A DNA stretch of 64,000 nucleotides from Leisingera aquaemixtae (GCF_001458395.1 NZ_CYSR01000002.1:1-64000); one strand, 5' to 3'; positions 8,756 to 18,631 are shown, counted from the first letter of the stretch. Notes: a model not told the origin generated them from the letters alone. Numbers and translations are program-made.

Positions 8756-9723
8756 TTAGACTTTGATGTTGGTCAGCATGCGCATGACAAAGAGGTTGGC
8801 CGTCAGCATCACGCCAACCGTGAAGCAGGCGGGAATGAACCAGGGGTGATCCAGCACCTTGTCATAATAGTTGGGGTCCTTGACCAGGATGCCAGCCAGA
8901 CAGAACAGCGGGAAGCCTGACAGAAACTTGCCCGACCATTGCGCCTCTGCGGTGATGGCCTTCACCCGGCGGAACAGGCGGAAGCGGGCGCGGATCACCT
9001 TGGCAAGGCCTGCCAGCACTTCGGCCAGGTTGCCGCCCGACTGCTGCTGGATCGTCACCGCGACAGCAAGGAAGCGCATGTCCTGCATGTCCAGCCGCTC
9101 CGCCATTTCCTTGAGCGCTTCGCCGACATCGCGGCCATAGGCGCATTCATCGGAGATGATGCCGAATTCGGTGGCCAGCGGGTCCTCGACCTCGTTGGCG
9201 ACGATCTGCACGGCAGAGGTGAAAGGGTGGCCGACACGCAGGGAGCGCACCATCAGTTCCACGGCGTCGGGCAGCTGCTCCTCGATCATCGCCATCCGCT
9301 TGGCGGCCTTCTTGTTGACCCAGAAGAACACCGCGCCGACGCCGATGATGACAGAGCCCAGAATGCGGACGGGCAGGGGGGCCGACGTGCCGATGCTGAG
9401 GCCGGCGAAGGCCAGCACGGCCAGCCCGGCCATGATCAGGATCAGCTGTTTCGGTGAAAAGGCAATGGCCGCCTTCTGCGCCCGTTCCGATAGCAGCGAG
9501 TACAGCGGGATCGACTGCGATTTTGCGTGCTGGCCCAGTTCTTTGCGCAGCTGCTCCAGCACCTGCTCGCGGTTGCTGCCCTTCTCCATCATCTCCAGCC
9601 GGCGGTTGACCCGGCTGTTGAGGCTGATGGATTTGCCGAAGGTGAACAGATACAGGCCCTCGACCAGGGCCAGCACCCCGAAGAAGATCAGGCCGTAGAT
9701 AAGCGGTTCCGCACTCAGCTGCA

Positions 9724-9724
<1 letters not shown>
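8756..9724 (-). CDS. tadB: Tad inner-membrane platform protein TadB
   Basis: A 322-residue GspF-family membrane protein. There is an N-terminal membrane helix (residues about 7-28), a pair of helices near 95-130, and two more at the C-terminus. The T2SF domain shows LPDAVELMVRSLRVGHPFTSA and SGGNLAEVLAGLAKVIRAR. It pairs with TadC as the Tad platform. Its ATG overlaps the tadA stop by one base (TGATG), which indicates translational coupling. Confidence 0.93.
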
Positions 9725-11160
<1,436 letters not shown>

Positions 11161-11181
11161 CTCACCCCCAATTCAAGCCGT

Positions 11182-12411
11182 TCAGGCGGCTTCTGCTTCA
11201 CTGCGGCCCAGCGCATGCAGCGAGGCCGCGAGCTTGGCGATTTCCTTGCGCAAGGGATTCTTCGCCGCCGAAACAGCCAGCGGCAGCCCGTGGTCGCAGC
11301 TTTGCAGCACCTGCTTGCCGCCGTCGGGCAATTGCAGGTCGATGGAGATGCTCAGGGACTCGGCCATCCGCTTGACCCGGCTTTTGCCGGCAAGATCGGT
11401 GAACTTGGGTGCCCGGTTCAGCGCAAAGCGCAGCTTCTCGAACGGCAGGTCCTCCGACTGCAGCGCGCGTTTCATGCGCAGCGCGTTCTGGGCCGAGCGC
11501 ATGTCCAGCTCAATCAGGGCGAAATAGACATGCGCCGTGGTCAGCACGGTTTCGGACCACTGCACCAGCGTGTGCGGCATGTCGATGACGACAAAATCAA
11601 AGTGGCTGCGCGCCATTTCGATCACCCGGGTGATGTCCTCGGGCGACAGGAGGTCCAGCGGCACCATCTCCAGCGGGGCGGTCAGAACCTGCAGCTTCTC
11701 CTGGAACGGCAGCAGTGACTGGCCGAACAGCTCCTCGTCCATGCTTTCGGATTCGCTCAGCATTTCCATCACCACCTCGCGGCGGGGCAGGTCCAGATAG
11801 GTGGAAACCGAACCATGCTGCAGGTCCAGATCCAGCAGGCAGACGCTGGGTTCCTCCTGCTCGCTGAGCGCGGCAAGCTCCCACGCCAGGTTCACCGCCA
11901 TGGTGGTCGAGCCGGTGCCGCCGGCCAGCCCGTGGCAAACGATCACCGCGCCTTCGCGCTGGCTGCCGGATTGCAGCTGATGCGGCTTCTGCGCCGCCGG
12001 CGGCGGCGGTGCCTGCAGCCGTTCGATGGCGGCCTGCAGCTCCTGCTCGGGCAGCGGGTAGGGGACAAACTCATCCGCGCCCTGGCGCAGCAGCGTGTGC
12101 AGCGCGGCCGGGGTGACGTCTTCTGCAATCAGAATGACCTTGATGCCGCGCGCCTTGGCCTGGGTGATGATCTCCCCCATCAGCGGCAGATCCCCCTCGT
12201 CGGCGCTGTCGATGGCCAGGGCAACAAATTGCAGCGGCTCCGCCTCGGTCTGACCAAAGAACGCCAGCGCCTCGGTGAAGCCCAGATCGCCCCAGGCCTC
12301 TCCCAGCGAGGCTTCCATATCCTCGATCAGAAGGTCGAAGTTCTGCACATCGCGGCTGATTGTGCAGGCAACAATCGCTGGTGTTTCTGTTTGCGGCATA
12401 CCGCTGCTCAT
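11182..12411 (-). CDS. cpaE: Pilus assembly protein CpaE (receiver-like plus MinD-like ATPase)
   Basis: About 409 residues. The first 135 or so form a CheY-like receiver fold (VILIAEDVTPAALHTLLRQGADEFVPYPLP). The rest is a ParA/MinD-type domain with NLAWEL, LLDLDLQHGSVSTYLDLPRR and FVVIDMPHTL. The deviant Walker A loop reads HGLAGGTGSTT, so the usual signature lysines of MinD are missing, as is common in CpaE. CpaE is thought to position the Tad machine at the cell pole. Four ATG codons lie close together; AAGG at 12421-12424 best fits the one at 12411, while 12420 gives three more residues. Confidence 0.9.
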   Translation of the reverse strand: MSSGMPQTETPAIVACTISRDVQNFDLLIEDMEASLGEAWGDLGFTEALAFFGQTEAEPLQFVALAIDSADEGDLPLMGEIITQAKARGIKVILIAEDVTPAALHTLLRQGADEFVPYPLPEQELQAAIERLQAPPPPAAQKPHQLQSGSQREGAVIVCHGLAGGTGSTTMAVNLAWELAALSEQEEPSVCLLDLDLQHGSVSTYLDLPRREVVMEMLSESESMDEELFGQSLLPFQEKLQVLTAPLEMVPLDLLSPEDITRVIEMARSHFDFVVIDMPHTLVQWSETVLTTAHVYFALIELDMRSAQNALRMKRALQSEDLPFEKLRFALNRAPKFTDLAGKSRVKRMAESLSISIDLQLPDGGKQVLQSCDHGLPLAVSAAKNPLRKEIAKLAASLHALGRSEAEAA

Positions 12412-12566
12412 CGCCATCATCCTTGTTCACATGGGCAGAACCGGGCCATGGGCACAGTCCGCCTCTTGGAAACAATGTCGGTGGCAATCTAGGCGATATT
12501 GGGGCCAAAAATCCCCAAATGTGGGGAATTGTTACTACTTCGTAACCGGCCGCCTGCGCGGCGGGC

Positions 12567-13205
12567 TTATTGCAGCGTGCGCTCCAGCGACTTCTGCTGG
12601 GTCAGGGTGGTGGCCGGAACCGCGCTCTCCAGATACTCGCGGTAGATGATCTGGGCATACTTGCCGTCCAGCACCGACTGGTGGCTCTTGAGGAAGCCGC
12701 TCACCTCGGTGACGGTGCGGCGGTTGCGGCGCTCGCGCTCCGGCGTCGGGATCAGCGGCTGGGTTTCCCCGTGCGAGATCACCGCTTCCAGGCGGCTGCG
12801 GCTGATGCCGCGGGAGACCAGGTAATTCACGGCGGCCCGGGCCCGGCGCAGGCCTAGCGCGCGGTTGTAGGCGTTGCTGCCGACTGCATCCGTGTGACCG
12901 AAGACGCGGAACCGCACCTCGGGGAACTGCCGGATCCAATGCGCCTGCTGGTCCAGCACCGCAAGCGCGGTCTGGTCCAGACGGGCGCTGTCAAAGTCAA
13001 AGGTGATGGTGGTGGGCACTTCCTGGGCGAACCGGCCGGCCAACTGGATGGCGAAGCTGCGCTCGCCGCTCATCACCGCCGCGTTGTTGAGGGTGGCCTC
13101 GCCAAAGGTTCCCCTGCGGTTCAGCTCGCGCCCGGCTTCCCGCTCGCAGGCGGCAGCGGTGAGGAGAAGGCCGAGAATTGCAGCGGTTCTGATCATCTGT
13201 GCCAC
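12567..13205 (-). CDS. OmpA-like lipoprotein of the tad locus
   Basis: A 212-residue protein with a signal peptide and lipobox TAAAC (cysteine at residue 20). The OmpA peptidoglycan-binding domain is at about 68-150: ITFDFDSARLD, FRVFGHTDAVGSNAYNRALGLRRARAAVNYL, and the C-terminal NRRTVTEV. It lies between rcpA and cpaE, the place usually held by the RcpB/CpaD lipoprotein. It therefore probably anchors the secretin to peptidoglycan or replaces CpaD. It begins 6 bp below the rcpA stop. Confidence 0.85.
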   Translation of the reverse strand: MAQMIRTAAILGLLLTAAACEREAGRELNRRGTFGEATLNNAAVMSGERSFAIQLAGRFAQEVPTTITFDFDSARLDQTALAVLDQQAHWIRQFPEVRFRVFGHTDAVGSNAYNRALGLRRARAAVNYLVSRGISRSRLEAVISHGETQPLIPTPERERRNRRTVTEVSGFLKSHQSVLDGKYAQIIYREYLESAVPATTLTQQKSLERTLQ

Positions 13206-13211
13206 TCCCTA

Positions 13212-14618
13212 TCAGTCCAGCACGTAGCCGTAAGAGCCGTTGAAATCCTGCTTGGCGACCTCGGCGGCAGGCCCGGCGCGGTTGCGGGACGTGCGCCCGA
13301 ACAGGAACAGATCCTTCTCGCTGGGCGGTGCCACGCGGTCGGTGGGCAGGGTCAGCGCCTCGCCGCGGGTCGGAGTGACCAGATGGGCGCTGACGATGAT
13401 CACCAGCTCGGTCTGCTCGCGCTGGTAATCGGCGCTGCGGAACAGCGCGCCCAGCACCGGCACGTCGCCCAGCCACGGCAGCTGCGAGGAGTTGTCGAGG
13501 AATTCGTCGCGGATCAGCCCGGCAATGGCAAAGCTTTCGCCGTCGCGCATTTCCACCGTGGTGGAGGTCTCGCGGCGGGAGAAGGCGTCGATGGTCAGGC
13601 CGCTGAGTTCCAACGAATTGGTCGGGTCGATAGCGGAAACCGCGGCGTTCAATTCGAGATTGATCAGATCCCCGTCAATCACCCGCGGGATGAAGTTCAG
13701 CTCAATCCCGAAGGGTTTGAATTCGATGGTGATCACGCCGCCTTCCTGGGCGACCGGCACCGGGTATTCACCGCCGGCCAGGAACTTCGCTTCCTGACCC
13801 GAGAGGGCAGAGAGGTTGGGTTCGGCCAGGGTGCGGACCACGCCCTTCTGCTCCAGCGCTTCCAGCAGCAGGCTGACCTGAACCGAGCCTGCGTTGAAGC
13901 CGAACAGGAAGGCGCCGGTGTTTTCGTTGGCGGCGGGGATGTTGCCGGCCAGCGAGTTGGCCAGGGCGCCGGAGGTGTTCAAAGTGTTGTAGCCGCCGGT
14001 GCGGCCGTTGCCGGTGCCGCCGTTGAAACCCAGCGAGGCGCTGAGCGATTTCGAGACCGAGCGCTGCATTTCGGCAAAGCGGACCTTGAGCATCACCTGC
14101 TGCACGCCGCCCACCGACATCAGGTTGCTGACCCGCTCCGGCGCATAGCGCTCTGCCAGGTCCAGCGCCCGCTGCAGCCGGGCCGAGCTGGACACGGTGC
14201 CGGACAGCACGATGCCGTCATTGGCGGTGCGCACTTCGATTTTCTCGTTGGGCAGGATCTGGCGCAGGCGCTGCTTGAACTCGGTCACGTCGGCGGCCAC
14301 CCGCACGTCGACGTTGGTGATCAGCCGGCCGGAGCCGTCGAGCAATGTCAGTGTCGTCAGGCCCGGCGATTTGCCCAGAACATAGATGGTGCGGTCGGAC
14401 AGCGAGGAGATATCGGCAATGCTGGGGTTGGCGATGCTGAGTTCAGCAAAGGGGATTTCGCTTTCCACCACCACCGCGCGGTTCATCGGAACGTCCAGCG
14501 TTGCCGCCGTGCCCTTTTTCACCACACGCAAAGACTGCGCCCAGGCCCCATCTGCCTGCGGCACGCCAATCAGCGATAGACCCATCAGGGCCGCCGCCAC
14601 GAACCGTCGAATTGCCAT
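13212..14618 (-). CDS. rcpA: Tad outer-membrane secretin RcpA/CpaC
   Basis: A 468-residue secretin from the ATG at 14618, which is preceded by GCAGGT. The signal peptide ends near GAWAQ. Next come an N-terminal pilus-assembly domain (PMNRAVVVESEIPFAELSI) and a BON-like segment (IVLSGTVSSSARLQRALDLAERY). The secretin core contains VQVSLLLEALEQKGVVRTLAEPN, SGQEAKFLAGGEYPVPV and the signature ELNFIPRVIDGDLINLEL. It forms the outer-membrane pore of the Flp pilus. It lies directly downstream of rcpC. Confidence 0.94.
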   Translation of the reverse strand: MAIRRFVAAALMGLSLIGVPQADGAWAQSLRVVKKGTAATLDVPMNRAVVVESEIPFAELSIANPSIADISSLSDRTIYVLGKSPGLTTLTLLDGSGRLITNVDVRVAADVTEFKQRLRQILPNEKIEVRTANDGIVLSGTVSSSARLQRALDLAERYAPERVSNLMSVGGVQQVMLKVRFAEMQRSVSKSLSASLGFNGGTGNGRTGGYNTLNTSGALANSLAGNIPAANENTGAFLFGFNAGSVQVSLLLEALEQKGVVRTLAEPNLSALSGQEAKFLAGGEYPVPVAQEGGVITIEFKPFGIELNFIPRVIDGDLINLELNAAVSAIDPTNSLELSGLTIDAFSRRETSTTVEMRDGESFAIAGLIRDEFLDNSSQLPWLGDVPVLGALFRSADYQREQTELVIIVSAHLVTPTRGEALTLPTDRVAPPSEKDLFLFGRTSRNRAGPAAEVAKQDFNGSYGYVLD

Positions 14619-14770
14619 GTGACCTGCCTTTCCGATCACGCCTCAAAATCCGGGTCTTTTTGCCCGCTCTTTCGGGCACTGTGGTTCAGATCCCGAAATA
14701 TTGCAAGAATCAAAGGCTTCGAGGCCTTTTCTTGCAGGACGCCCATGTGGGGCCTGCGCAACAGGCCAAA

Positions 14771-14800
14771 CAGCCGCTCTTCGCAGGGAAGAAGCGGCTG
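14771..14800 (-). terminator. Stem-loop between rcpC and rcpA
   Basis: An inverted repeat (CAGCCGCT...AGCGGCTG with additional pairing inside) follows the rcpC stop. Only a short T run follows on the minus strand. It may act as an attenuator or mRNA-stabilising element rather than a full terminator, because rcpA and the rest of the operon lie downstream. Confidence 0.45.
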
Positions 14801-14833
14801 AATGCGTTAACGGCCTGTGCGGGCGTATGTTTT

Positions 14834-15691
14834 CTAGTTGGTGCACGGGATCGGGATTTCCACAACTTCGGCGCCGCGGCGGGTGCGGATGGTGCAGATC
14901 TTTTCCTTTTCCACTTCTTGCGGCGCCTCCAGGGCGCCCAGTCCCAGCAGCGTGCGCTGGTCCACTTCGACCACTGAGGCAATGGTGTCGTCGCCTGCGC
15001 CCACCAGGGCCAGCGACAGCCGTCCGGTGGTCTGGGCCTGCGCCAGCGCCGCCACCTGTGCGGGTTTGGCCGCAACAGTAACTGTGCGGGCGATGATGGC
15101 CTCGTTGATGTCGCCGCCGGCGCTCTGGTCCACAGCCACCAGTTCCACGTTGGTTTCGATCAGCCGGGTGACCTCCCCGCGGGAGCCGCCGGCGCCGGGC
15201 ATCATGCCGGTCCAGTAGACATCGACCTTGTCGCCGGGGCGCAGGAAGCCCGAGACGCCGGAGGACACATCGACCTTGATCGCAAAGGCGCGCATGCCGC
15301 GCTGCAGCCGCGAGGTGATGCCCGCATCCTCGCCCGGGGCGGTGACCTTGGCGGCCATGACCGCCTCATCCTTTTCCATGGCGCGCAGCACCACGCGCAG
15401 CTTGTCGCCGCTTTGCGGCGGGAACAATGCGTCCAGGGTGGTATAGGCCCCTTCGGGAATGGCGTTTTCCGGCCAGCGCACGGCGCGCACCGCGTCCTGG
15501 GACAGCCGCTCGCCGTATTTCAGCGGCTTGGTGGCGACAAACACGTCCACCGTCGGCACCGCCTCGGCGCGGGCCGCACGCTCGCGCGCCAGTTCATTCT
15601 GGTAGGCCGAGATATAGTTCTTGGCCATCATGACTGCGCCGCCGGCGAGGGCGACACCGACAATCAGCACTAGTCCGAAAACTGCACGCAT
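14834..15691 (-). CDS. rcpC: Flp pilus assembly protein RcpC/CpaB
   Basis: A 285-residue periplasmic protein with a single N-terminal membrane helix (FGLVLIVGVALAGGAVMMA). The SAF domain begins near residue 50 (VDVFVATKPLKYGERLSQDAVRAVRWPE). It is followed by the CpaB-type RGMRAFAIKVDVSSGVSGFLRPGDKVDVYWTG and a C-terminal region rich in strands. CpaB/RcpC works with the secretin in the Tad outer-membrane complex. The start at 15691 was chosen because AGAGGT lies at the right distance; a TTG six codons upstream is less likely. A hairpin at about 15713-15740 precedes the ribosome-binding site. Confidence 0.9.
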   Translation of the reverse strand: MRAVFGLVLIVGVALAGGAVMMAKNYISAYQNELARERAARAEAVPTVDVFVATKPLKYGERLSQDAVRAVRWPENAIPEGAYTTLDALFPPQSGDKLRVVLRAMEKDEAVMAAKVTAPGEDAGITSRLQRGMRAFAIKVDVSSGVSGFLRPGDKVDVYWTGMMPGAGGSRGEVTRLIETNVELVAVDQSAGGDINEAIIARTVTVAAKPAQVAALAQAQTTGRLSLALVGAGDDTIASVVEVDQRTLLGLGALEAPQEVEKEKICTIRTRRGAEVVEIPIPCTN

Positions 15692-15838
15692 TGTGTTACC
15701 TCTCATCAACTTTAGCCGGCGTTCCGCAATCGGAACCGGCTGCTGGGTGTCTCAAACTGAAACAAGAAACCGGGCGTTGGCCTGGTCAGCGCGGCCGCCT
15801 GGAAGGCAGTGGTCCGGAGCTGGTCATTTCGGCCGTTG

Positions 15839-16015
15839 TCAGCTGAATGACCAATTGGACATGAAGGCGGCAATCGCTTGTGCCGCACCCAGGGCGCCAT
15901 CTTCCATTGCCGCCGCAATCATTGCGGCCATCCCGACGATTGCAGCGCATAGAACAACCCAGTCGACAGAAACCGCACCGTCGTCGCTTGCGATATATAA
16001 CCGTAACTTTTTCAT
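15839..16015 (-). CDS. Flp-type pilin-like small protein
   Basis: A 58-residue protein from the ATG at 16015, with GAGGT upstream. It resembles the two Flp pilins next to it: a short basic N-terminus, then DDGAVSVDWVVL followed by a long hydrophobic helix. The likely cleavage is after the Gly of DDG, with Asp at +5 and Trp at +6 where classical Flp pilins have Glu and Tyr. The C-terminus differs from the other pilins (ends FMSNWSFS), so it may be a minor pilin or pseudopilin. Confidence 0.8.
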   Translation of the reverse strand: MKKLRLYIASDDGAVSVDWVVLCAAIVGMAAMIAAAMEDGALGAAQAIAAFMSNWSFS

Positions 16016-16051
16016 AGTCTGAACCTCGCTGCCTGAACGGTTCCGGGGCAG

Positions 16052-16080
16052 AGGCGGCACCGGACTGCCCGGTGCCGCCT
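16052..16080 (-). terminator. 12-bp stem-loop after the second flp gene
   Basis: A perfect 12-bp inverted repeat (16052-16063 with 16069-16080) with a 5-nt loop lies 18 bp below the flp stop. On the minus strand no T-tract follows. It is therefore better explained as a partial terminator or 3' stabiliser that separates high pilin expression from the downstream tad genes. Confidence 0.5.
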
Positions 16081-16097
16081 CAGAAATCAGGCAGTGA

Positions 16098-16277
16098 TCA
16101 GGTCGGAGCCTGGGTGCCCAGATAGGAGCCGGTCTTGCTGGTCAGGTCCGACGCGCCGTCTTCGATGGCGGTGTAGACAACGCCGCCCAGAGCGGCCACG
16201 GCTGCGGTCAGCACAACCCAGTCAACAGTCACGGCGCCGGAGTCGTCTTTGCGGAAGTTTTTGAAGAATTTGATCAT
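16098..16277 (-). CDS. flp: Flp pilin, copy 2
   Basis: A 59-residue type IVb pilin subunit whose predicted protein is identical to the copy at 16567-16746. It has a short leader (MIKFFKNFRKDDSG), predicted cleavage after Gly, then AVTVDWVVLTAAVAALGGVVYTAIEDG as the assembly helix. The tail SDLTSKTGSYLGTQAPT is short and polar. It polymerises into the Flp adhesion pilus after processing by TadV. It lies inside a 197-bp duplicated block, including the ribosome-binding region (AAAGGAGG-like on the minus strand, TTTGGAGGGACC). Confidence 0.92.
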   Translation of the reverse strand: MIKFFKNFRKDDSGAVTVDWVVLTAAVAALGGVVYTAIEDGASDLTSKTGSYLGTQAPT

Positions 16278-16297
16278 GGCTTGGTCCCTCCAAAGGA
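16101..16297. repeat. 197-bp direct repeat carrying flp, copy A
   Basis: This segment is identical to 16570-16766 except for three bases, all silent in the pilin frame. The repeat includes the coding region and about 20 bp of 5' untranslated sequence. It stops before the stop codon on one side: the two genes use TGA and TAA. Confidence 0.95.
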
Positions 16298-16510
16298 AAC
16301 TGGAATGCTGTATCTGACCCGCCGGGCGATCTGGCCAGCTCTCTCCTTCTGGCCTGCCCGCTGGTTGATGAGTCTATTAAGCTTCATGAATGGGGCGTTA
16401 ATTGGGCGTAATACTGAGTTTTCTGCCCTATTGCCGGGAAACCTGACGCTTCACTTGGTGCTGGAAAAAGCTGAGGGAGGCAGCGGGATTTGGGGAACCT
16501 GCAAACGAAA

Positions 16511-16536
16511 CAGGCCGCCCGGAAACGGGCGGCCTG
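16511..16536 (-). terminator. Terminator of flp copy 1
   Basis: A perfect 11-bp stem (CAGGCCGCCCG and its complement) with a GAAA/TTTC tetraloop is followed on the minus strand by TTTCGTTT. It lies 30 bp below the stop of the first flp gene. Confidence 0.75.
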
Positions 16537-16566
16537 TCACGCGGTCGGTTAGACCACTAAAGGCGA

Positions 16567-16746
16567 TTAGGTCGGAGCCTGGGTGCCCAGGTAAGAACCG
16601 GTCTTGCTGGTCAGGTCCGACGCGCCGTCTTCGATGGCGGTGTAGACAACGCCGCCCAGAGCGGCCACGGCTGCGGTCAGCACAACCCAGTCAACAGTCA
16701 CGGCGCCGGAGTCGTCTTTGCGGAAGTTTTTGAAGAATTTGATCAT
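16567..16746 (-). CDS. flp: Flp pilin, copy 1
   Basis: A 59-residue Flp pilin, the first gene of the tad cluster in transcription order. The protein is identical to the next copy, and the two genes differ only at three synonymous positions near the 3' end (Ser-Tyr region). The processing site is SG/AVTVDW. It has its own terminator and a separate upstream region, so the two pilin genes can be transcribed independently. The start follows GGAGGGACCAAGCC, with the SD at good spacing. Confidence 0.93.
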   Translation of the reverse strand: MIKFFKNFRKDDSGAVTVDWVVLTAAVAALGGVVYTAIEDGASDLTSKTGSYLGTQAPT

Positions 16747-16766
16747 GGCTTGGTCCCTCCAAAGGA
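16570..16766. repeat. 197-bp direct repeat carrying flp, copy B
   Basis: This is the partner of 16101-16297, offset by 469 bp. The spacer between the copies is unrelated in sequence, apart from a short shared element about 95-100 bp upstream of each ATG (ATGAGNCTAT on the plus strand). That element could be a common -10 region. Confidence 0.95.
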
Positions 16767-17101
16767 TCTCAGAATTTGCACTATCCCGCCTTCGCGCCAG
16801 GGTCCGCTCTCTCACCTGCTTGACCTCTGTCCGGCTTGGATGAGCCTATATAGCCAGCCCAGCGTGGCAGGATTTGGGCTGAAAGCCGGAAATCGCCGCC
16901 CCAATTTTACTTTTTGGCAATGATTTGCGTAACCGGATGATTTTGCTCCGTTAAATTTTCGTTACCCGCCTGCTGCCCGTGGCATTTCCGCGCCAGACGC
17001 GGGAAAATATGGCGATTGCGCCAGATTCTGGGGGTCTGAGACTGGTTTTCAGCAGCCATTTTCCCGAGTCTCCCTGGCAGAATCCACTGGCAGGCAAGGA
17101 A
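16747..17101. promoter_or_regulatory. Divergent promoter region between flp and the lytic transglycosylase, with a CtrA-like site
   Basis: This 355-bp stretch has no gene. It is AT-richer than its surroundings near 16905-16970. TTAA-N7-TTAC at 16951-16965 matches the CtrA consensus TTAA-N7-TTAA with one mismatch. A TATATA element near 16847-16852 could be the flp -10 box. The promoter assignments are tentative. Confidence 0.4.
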
Positions 17102-17908
17102 ATGGCAGTCCGTAACGCGATTTTGGCACTGGCGGCCTTTGCCGTGCCCCTGGCAGCAAGAGGGCAGGAAGCCCCGCCGCAACCGTTTCCCCAGTTCGAG
17201 GCGAAGCGGGTGAAACCGCCTGCGCCGGGCACCGGCAAGCGCATCACCGTGCAGATCGAACCACAGCCGGAGGCCAGGGCGGCTGAACCGGTTCCGGAGC
17301 TGGCAGAGAGCGCAAAGCTGCCCGCCGGGCGGTATGGCTGGTTCTGGGACAAGATCTCTCCCGGGCTGGAGGAGAGCGGGCCGGGCCGCCTGGACGATGC
17401 CCTGCAGGCGCTGGCCGGTGCCAAGGGGCTGGCGGCGCCGCGGTTGCAGCTGATGCAGGAAATTGCCCAGACCCGCGGGGTGCAGATCCTGACAGAAAGC
17501 GCCAGCACACAGGTTTCGCCTGCTTTGGTGCTGGCTGTGATCGCTGTTGAATCCGCGGGCAAGGCGGATGCAATCAGTTCCGCCGGCGCCCAGGGGCTGA
17601 TGCAACTGATGCCGGATACCGCCGCGCGCTTTGGGGTGACGGACTCGCTTGAGGCGCATCAGAACATCTCGGGGGGCATCCGCTATCTCGACTGGCTGAT
17701 GACGGAGTTCGGCGGCGACCCGATCCTGGTGCTGGCCGGTTACAACGCGGGCGAGGGGGCTGTGCGCAGCCACCAGGGGGTGCCGCCCTTTGCCGAAACA
17801 CGGGATTACGTGCCCAAGGTTCTGGCCGCCTATCAGGTGGCCCGCGGCCTGTGCCTGACACCGCCGCAGCTGATCTCCGACGGCTGCGTGTTCCGGGTGA
17901 TGAACTAG
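17102..17908 (+). CDS. Secreted lytic transglycosylase (SLT domain)
   Basis: A 268-residue periplasmic peptidoglycan lyase. The ATG at 17102 follows AAGGAA and opens a signal peptide (NAILALAAFAVPLAARGQ). A Pro-rich linker precedes the SLT domain at about residues 120-245. The catalytic glutamate is E150 in AVIAVESAGKADAISSAGAQGLMQLMPDTA, with the partner motifs AGYNAGEGAV and Y(V)PKVLAAY. It is transcribed away from the flp genes. Such enzymes can open the wall for envelope-spanning machines, but no direct link to the Tad pilus is shown. Confidence 0.9.
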   Translation: MAVRNAILALAAFAVPLAARGQEAPPQPFPQFEAKRVKPPAPGTGKRITVQIEPQPEARAAEPVPELAESAKLPAGRYGWFWDKISPGLEESGPGRLDDALQALAGAKGLAAPRLQLMQEIAQTRGVQILTESASTQVSPALVLAVIAVESAGKADAISSAGAQGLMQLMPDTAARFGVTDSLEAHQNISGGIRYLDWLMTEFGGDPILVLAGYNAGEGAVRSHQGVPPFAETRDYVPKVLAAYQVARGLCLTPPQLISDGCVFRVMN

Positions 17909-17918
17909 CCGTCCCGGC

Positions 17919-18488
17919 TCAGCCCCCCGCCAGATAGGGCTGGAGCAGCATCCGGGCAGTGTACCGCGCGTCCCCGGCCGGATCCGGGGTCACCGACATG
18001 GCTGCCAGAACGATTGCGCCTTCCTTTAACGTCAGAAGCTGCCGCGCCAGGCCTGCGGGGTCAGACGCGCCGGCTGCTTTGGCCAGGCCGGTGAAATGCT
18101 CCAGCAGCATCTGCTTGTGCTCCGTCGATTGCTGATACACCGGATGAGCCCGGTTCTGGAACTCGGCGCTGGCCTTTATGAACATGCAGCCTGCAAATTC
18201 CGGCTTGCCGAACCATTCGCCAAGAGCCGTGAACATCGCAAGCAGCTGCCCGGCGGGTGCGTCCGACAAAGCCGCCATCCGGCTGAACAGCCAAGAGCGG
18301 AAGTTCTCGTCCCGCAGGCGCAGCACGGCAATAATCAGGTCGTCCTTGGTGCGGAAGTGCTTGTAGATGGAGGTCTTGGAGATGCCGGTTTCCTTGACCA
18401 GCGTGTCCATTCCTGTTGCGTGGAACCCGCTTCGGTAAAATACGTTCAGGGCTTTGCTGACCAGTTCGTCTCGCTTGTTGGGGCGCAT
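17919..18488 (-). CDS. TetR-family transcriptional repressor
   Basis: A 189-residue regulator. The N-terminal helix-turn-helix covers about residues 8-55 (ALNVFYRSGFHATGMDTLVKETGISKTSIYKHFRTKDDL). The C-terminal ligand domain has a cysteine-containing FAGCMFIKASAEF segment, often seen in the AcrR/YxaF-like subgroup. The gene converges with the transglycosylase (10 bp between stops). Palindromic operators lie directly upstream at 18503 and 18632, so autoregulation and control of the rightward micro-ORFs are likely. The effector is unknown. Confidence 0.9.
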   Translation of the reverse strand: MRPNKRDELVSKALNVFYRSGFHATGMDTLVKETGISKTSIYKHFRTKDDLIIAVLRLRDENFRSWLFSRMAALSDAPAGQLLAMFTALGEWFGKPEFAGCMFIKASAEFQNRAHPVYQQSTEHKQMLLEHFTGLAKAAGASDPAGLARQLLTLKEGAIVLAAMSVTPDPAGDARYTARMLLQPYLAGG

Positions 18489-18502
18489 GATTCGTCCTCA
18501 AG

Positions 18503-18518
18503 TGTACCGTTCGGTACA
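18503..18518. promoter_or_regulatory. TetR operator 1
   Basis: A 16-base palindrome TGTACCGTTCGGTACA (7-bp arms) lies 15 bp upstream of the TetR gene start. Its half-site matches operator 2, which supports autoregulation. Confidence 0.75.
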
Positions 18519-18631
18519 TATTGGCGCCGGGACGGCCCAGCAAATCAAAATAATTTTTGCCGCAACAAAAAGGTCTTAGGGCCAAGCACCGCCATACAGC
18601 GCCGGGCGTGTGAAAAAATCCTTGATTATAA

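Noticed and set aside
11920-11935. Missing Walker A lysine in CpaE considered as a mutation
   Set aside because: CpaE proteins commonly lack the MinD signature lysines, so this is likely family-typical.
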